In this document: positions 15,026 to 19,614 of the stretch, piece after piece | Position numbering within the stretch: position 1 is the first letter of the stretch | Layout: each line of letters starts with the position of its first letter | Assembly: GCA_964644025.1 (NCBI GenBank) | Contig: CAZXVW010000063.1 | Location: 1 to 19,614 of the forward strand | Origin: CAZXVW01 sp964644025 | GTDB taxonomy: Bacteria > Acidobacteriota > Terriglobia > Bryobacterales > Bryobacteraceae | Length of the DNA: 19,614 nt | Direction: 5' to 3' | The notes under the pieces: generated by a model | What the model was told of the DNA's origin: nothing | The model's database searches: none | What the model saw: the letters and a program-made list of their open reading frames with translations, nothing else | Position numbers and translations under genes: made by a program

Positions 15026-15424
15026 GTTTGGCGAGTTATTACTCTGCCCCCATGCTACCGCTCCCGCGCTGCTCACCGGGCGAGTGAAAGGACCCGGAGT
15101 CAGGGAGCCCGGCTGGGGGCCGGCCCCGAGGTTCCGCGGGTATCCCGCCGCTGGAACATGGGCTAGTCCGAAGTAAGTACCGTCGCAATCGAAACGGGGT
15201 CCGCAAGCCACCCCCATTTCTGGTGGGGGATGCCTGTGGTTGCCCGAAAGCAAGCCAGCCAACGTGGCGGCGGGGGGAGCCGGCACGCTGGAGCGGGCCT
15301 CAAGTGAAGAGAGACAGCCGCCGGCGAAACGAAGGCTGGCGGAGCAGACATCCGGTCACTTCCCGCCCGGGGCGCGTGCGCGCCCGGGGGAAGGGAATCG
15401 GAGCCAAGGGAGAGACAGAGAGAC
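15026..15424 (+). promoter_or_regulatory. Long structured 5' leader of the str operon, candidate cis-regulatory RNA
   Basis: About 400 nt between the promoter and rpsL contain no plausible protein but many nested inverted repeats. These include GAGT/ACTC (15033-15044); GGACCC (15090-15095) with GGGTCC (15197-15202) as a closing stem around CCGGC/GCCGG (15109-15123), a 10-bp stem GTTCCGCGGG with CCCGC and GGAAC (15131-15157, 4-nt bulge), and CCGTCG-type pairing (15180-15197). After them come CCCCCA/TGGGGG (15211-15229), GCCAGCC (15254-15260) with GGCTGGC (15334-15340), and a strong GC hairpin at about 15368-15385 shortly before the Shine-Dalgarno AAGGGAGAG (15406-15414). No U-tract terminator is visible inside. 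I found no landmarks of RNase P RNA, tmRNA, SRP RNA or the common riboswitches. Pairing was done by eye, and in GC-rich DNA some stems arise by chance. Confidence 0.5.
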
Positions 15425-15799
15425 GTGCCGACATTCAACCAGCTTGTGCGGAAGGGCCGGAAGGCGCCGCGGTACAAGACCGCCAGCCCCGCGCTGCAGG
15501 GGTGCCCGCAGCGGCGCGGAGTTTGTACCCGCGTCTACACGACGACGCCAAAGAAACCGAATTCGGCGCTGCGGAAGGTGGCCCGCGTTCGCTTGACCAA
15601 CGGCATCGAAGTGACCACTTATATCCCGGGCGTGGGCCACAACCTGCAGGAGCACTCCATCGTGCTCATCCGCGGCGGCCGCGTCAAGGATTTGCCGGGT
15701 GTCCGCTACCACGTGGTGCGGGGCACGCTGGACACCGCCGGAGTTTCCGACCGGAAGCAGAGCCGGTCGAAGTACGGGGCCAAGCGGCCGAAGAGCTGA
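15425..15799 (+). CDS. rpsL: 30S ribosomal protein S12
   Basis: Ribosomal protein S12, 124 aa, the standard bacterial length, located at the decoding centre of the small subunit. The sequence matches S12 throughout (MPTFNQLVRKGRKAP at the start, RGVCTRVYTTTPKKPNSALR, GHNLQEHSIVLIRGGRVKDL, KQSRSKYGAKRPKS at the end). Lys43 and Lys88, where substitutions give streptomycin resistance, are both wild type. The start is GTG at 15425 with AAGGGAGAG at 15406-15414. It is the first gene of rpsL-rpsG-fusA-tuf and is preceded by an unusually long structured leader. rpoC, its usual upstream neighbour in many bacteria, is absent; a divergent sugar transporter operon is there instead. Confidence 0.99.
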   Translation: MPTFNQLVRKGRKAPRYKTASPALQGCPQRRGVCTRVYTTTPKKPNSALRKVARVRLTNGIEVTTYIPGVGHNLQEHSIVLIRGGRVKDLPGVRYHVVRGTLDTAGVSDRKQSRSKYGAKRPKS

Positions 15800-15815
15800 G
15801 AGGTTTATTCGAGAT

Positions 15816-16286
15816 ATGTCACGCCGAAGAAGAGCCGAGCCTCGCCGGGTGCTTCCGGACCCGGTCTACAACTCTACGCTGGCGGAGAAGTTCATCAATA
15901 ATATGATGTGGGAGGGCAAGAAGACGATCTCCCGGAAGATCTTCTACTCCGCCATGGACCGAATCCGGGAGGGCACCGGGGATGACCCGTTGAAGCTGTT
16001 CAAAAAGGCGGTGGAGAACTGCAAGCCCGTGCTCGAGGTCAAGACCCGCCGCGTCGGGGGCGCCAACTATCAGGTGCCGATCGAGGTTCCGCAGAACCGC
16101 CGCACGAGCCTGGCGATCCGCTGGCTGATTCAGAATGCCCGGAACCGGCCGGAGAAGGGAATGCCGGCCAGGCTGGCGGGGGAATTGATGGACGCCGCCA
16201 ATCTCCGCGGAGGTGCGGTGAAGAAGAAGGATGATGTGCACCGGATGGCGGAGGCCAACAAGGCCTTCGCGCATTACCGGTGGTAG
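15816..16286 (+). CDS. rpsG: 30S ribosomal protein S7
   Basis: Ribosomal protein S7, 156 aa, a primary 16S rRNA binder that nucleates assembly of the 30S head. The start ATG at 15816 (MSRRRRAEPRRVLPDP) gives the exact canonical length; the frame is open further upstream but overlaps rpsL. Characteristic stretches are KFINNMMWEGKKTISRKIFY, GGANYQVPIEVPQNRRTSLA and the C-terminal AFAHYRW. The gap to rpsL is only 16 bp, with GAGAGG at the rpsL stop as a weak ribosome binding site. In E. coli this intercistronic space is about 100 nt and holds the S7 repressor site, so that mechanism cannot operate here in the same form. Confidence 0.99.
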   Translation: MSRRRRAEPRRVLPDPVYNSTLAEKFINNMMWEGKKTISRKIFYSAMDRIREGTGDDPLKLFKKAVENCKPVLEVKTRRVGGANYQVPIEVPQNRRTSLAIRWLIQNARNRPEKGMPARLAGELMDAANLRGGAVKKKDDVHRMAEANKAFAHYRW

Positions 16287-16307
16287 GCGACGAAACCGCA
16301 AGGACTT

Positions 16308-18398
<2,091 letters not shown>

Positions 18399-18424
18399 GA
18401 GTTCACGAGGAGAATCGAGAGACC

Positions 18425-19612
<1,188 letters not shown>

Positions 19613-19614
19613 GA

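Noticed and set aside
14913..15176. Plus-strand 87-codon frame beginning MSSWLEGPRPACSPD before rpsL
   Set aside because: It overlaps both promoter elements and the hairpin-rich leader and has no Shine-Dalgarno or recognisable motif.
15026..15424. Identification of the rpsL leader as RNase P RNA, tmRNA, 6S RNA, SRP RNA or a common riboswitch
   Set aside because: The conserved landmarks I know (for example GAGGAAAGUCC of RNase P, the SRP tetraloop region, the B12 box) are absent, and the fold is not a single long 6S-type rod.

Overview
The window is high-GC DNA, most likely from an acidobacterium of the Bryobacterales/Solibacter type or a relative. That placement is inference. It rests on a Tat-exported Gfo/Idh/MocA oxidoreductase, Tat-exported glycoside hydrolases, a relic of an Oar-like TonB-dependent receptor, and GC-rich, C/G-ending codons. 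No rRNA, tRNA, CRISPR array or insertion sequence was found.

Region 1 (1-7559) is a carbohydrate-degradation block. After the tail of an unrecognised gene come a Tat-exported GH51 alpha-L-arabinofuranosidase and a Tat-exported GH36-like alpha-galactosidase, 19 bp apart and likely one operon. A convergent, Tat-exported Gfo/Idh/MocA protein follows, then a divergent secreted DUF5060/DUF4038 (apiosidase-like) glycosidase. Together they suggest attack on the side chains of plant cell-wall pectin or arabinogalactan.

Region 2 (7556-11143) is housekeeping and signalling. tsaB overlaps the glycosidase stop by ATGA. An orphan NarL/FixJ response regulator with a clear sigma70-type promoter follows, then argS on the minus strand.

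Region 3 (11144-12229) is about 1.1 kb without an intact gene. It holds the decayed C-terminus of a TonB-dependent receptor.

Region 4 (12230-14919, minus strand) carries a FucP-family sugar:H+ symporter and a downstream LacI-family regulator. A good promoter precedes them, and a short leader with an intrinsic terminator lies between promoter and fucP, which suggests attenuation.

Region 5 (14991-19612, plus strand) is the str operon rpsL-rpsG-fusA-tuf. Its own promoter (TTGACA-N17-CATACT) is followed by a roughly 400-nt leader rich in nested inverted repeats and matching no RNA class I could recognise. This leader, together with the attenuator-like leader of the divergent fucP operon, is the best candidate for undescribed biology here. 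Sugar import and the translation machinery thus face each other across about 70 bp of back-to-back promoters.
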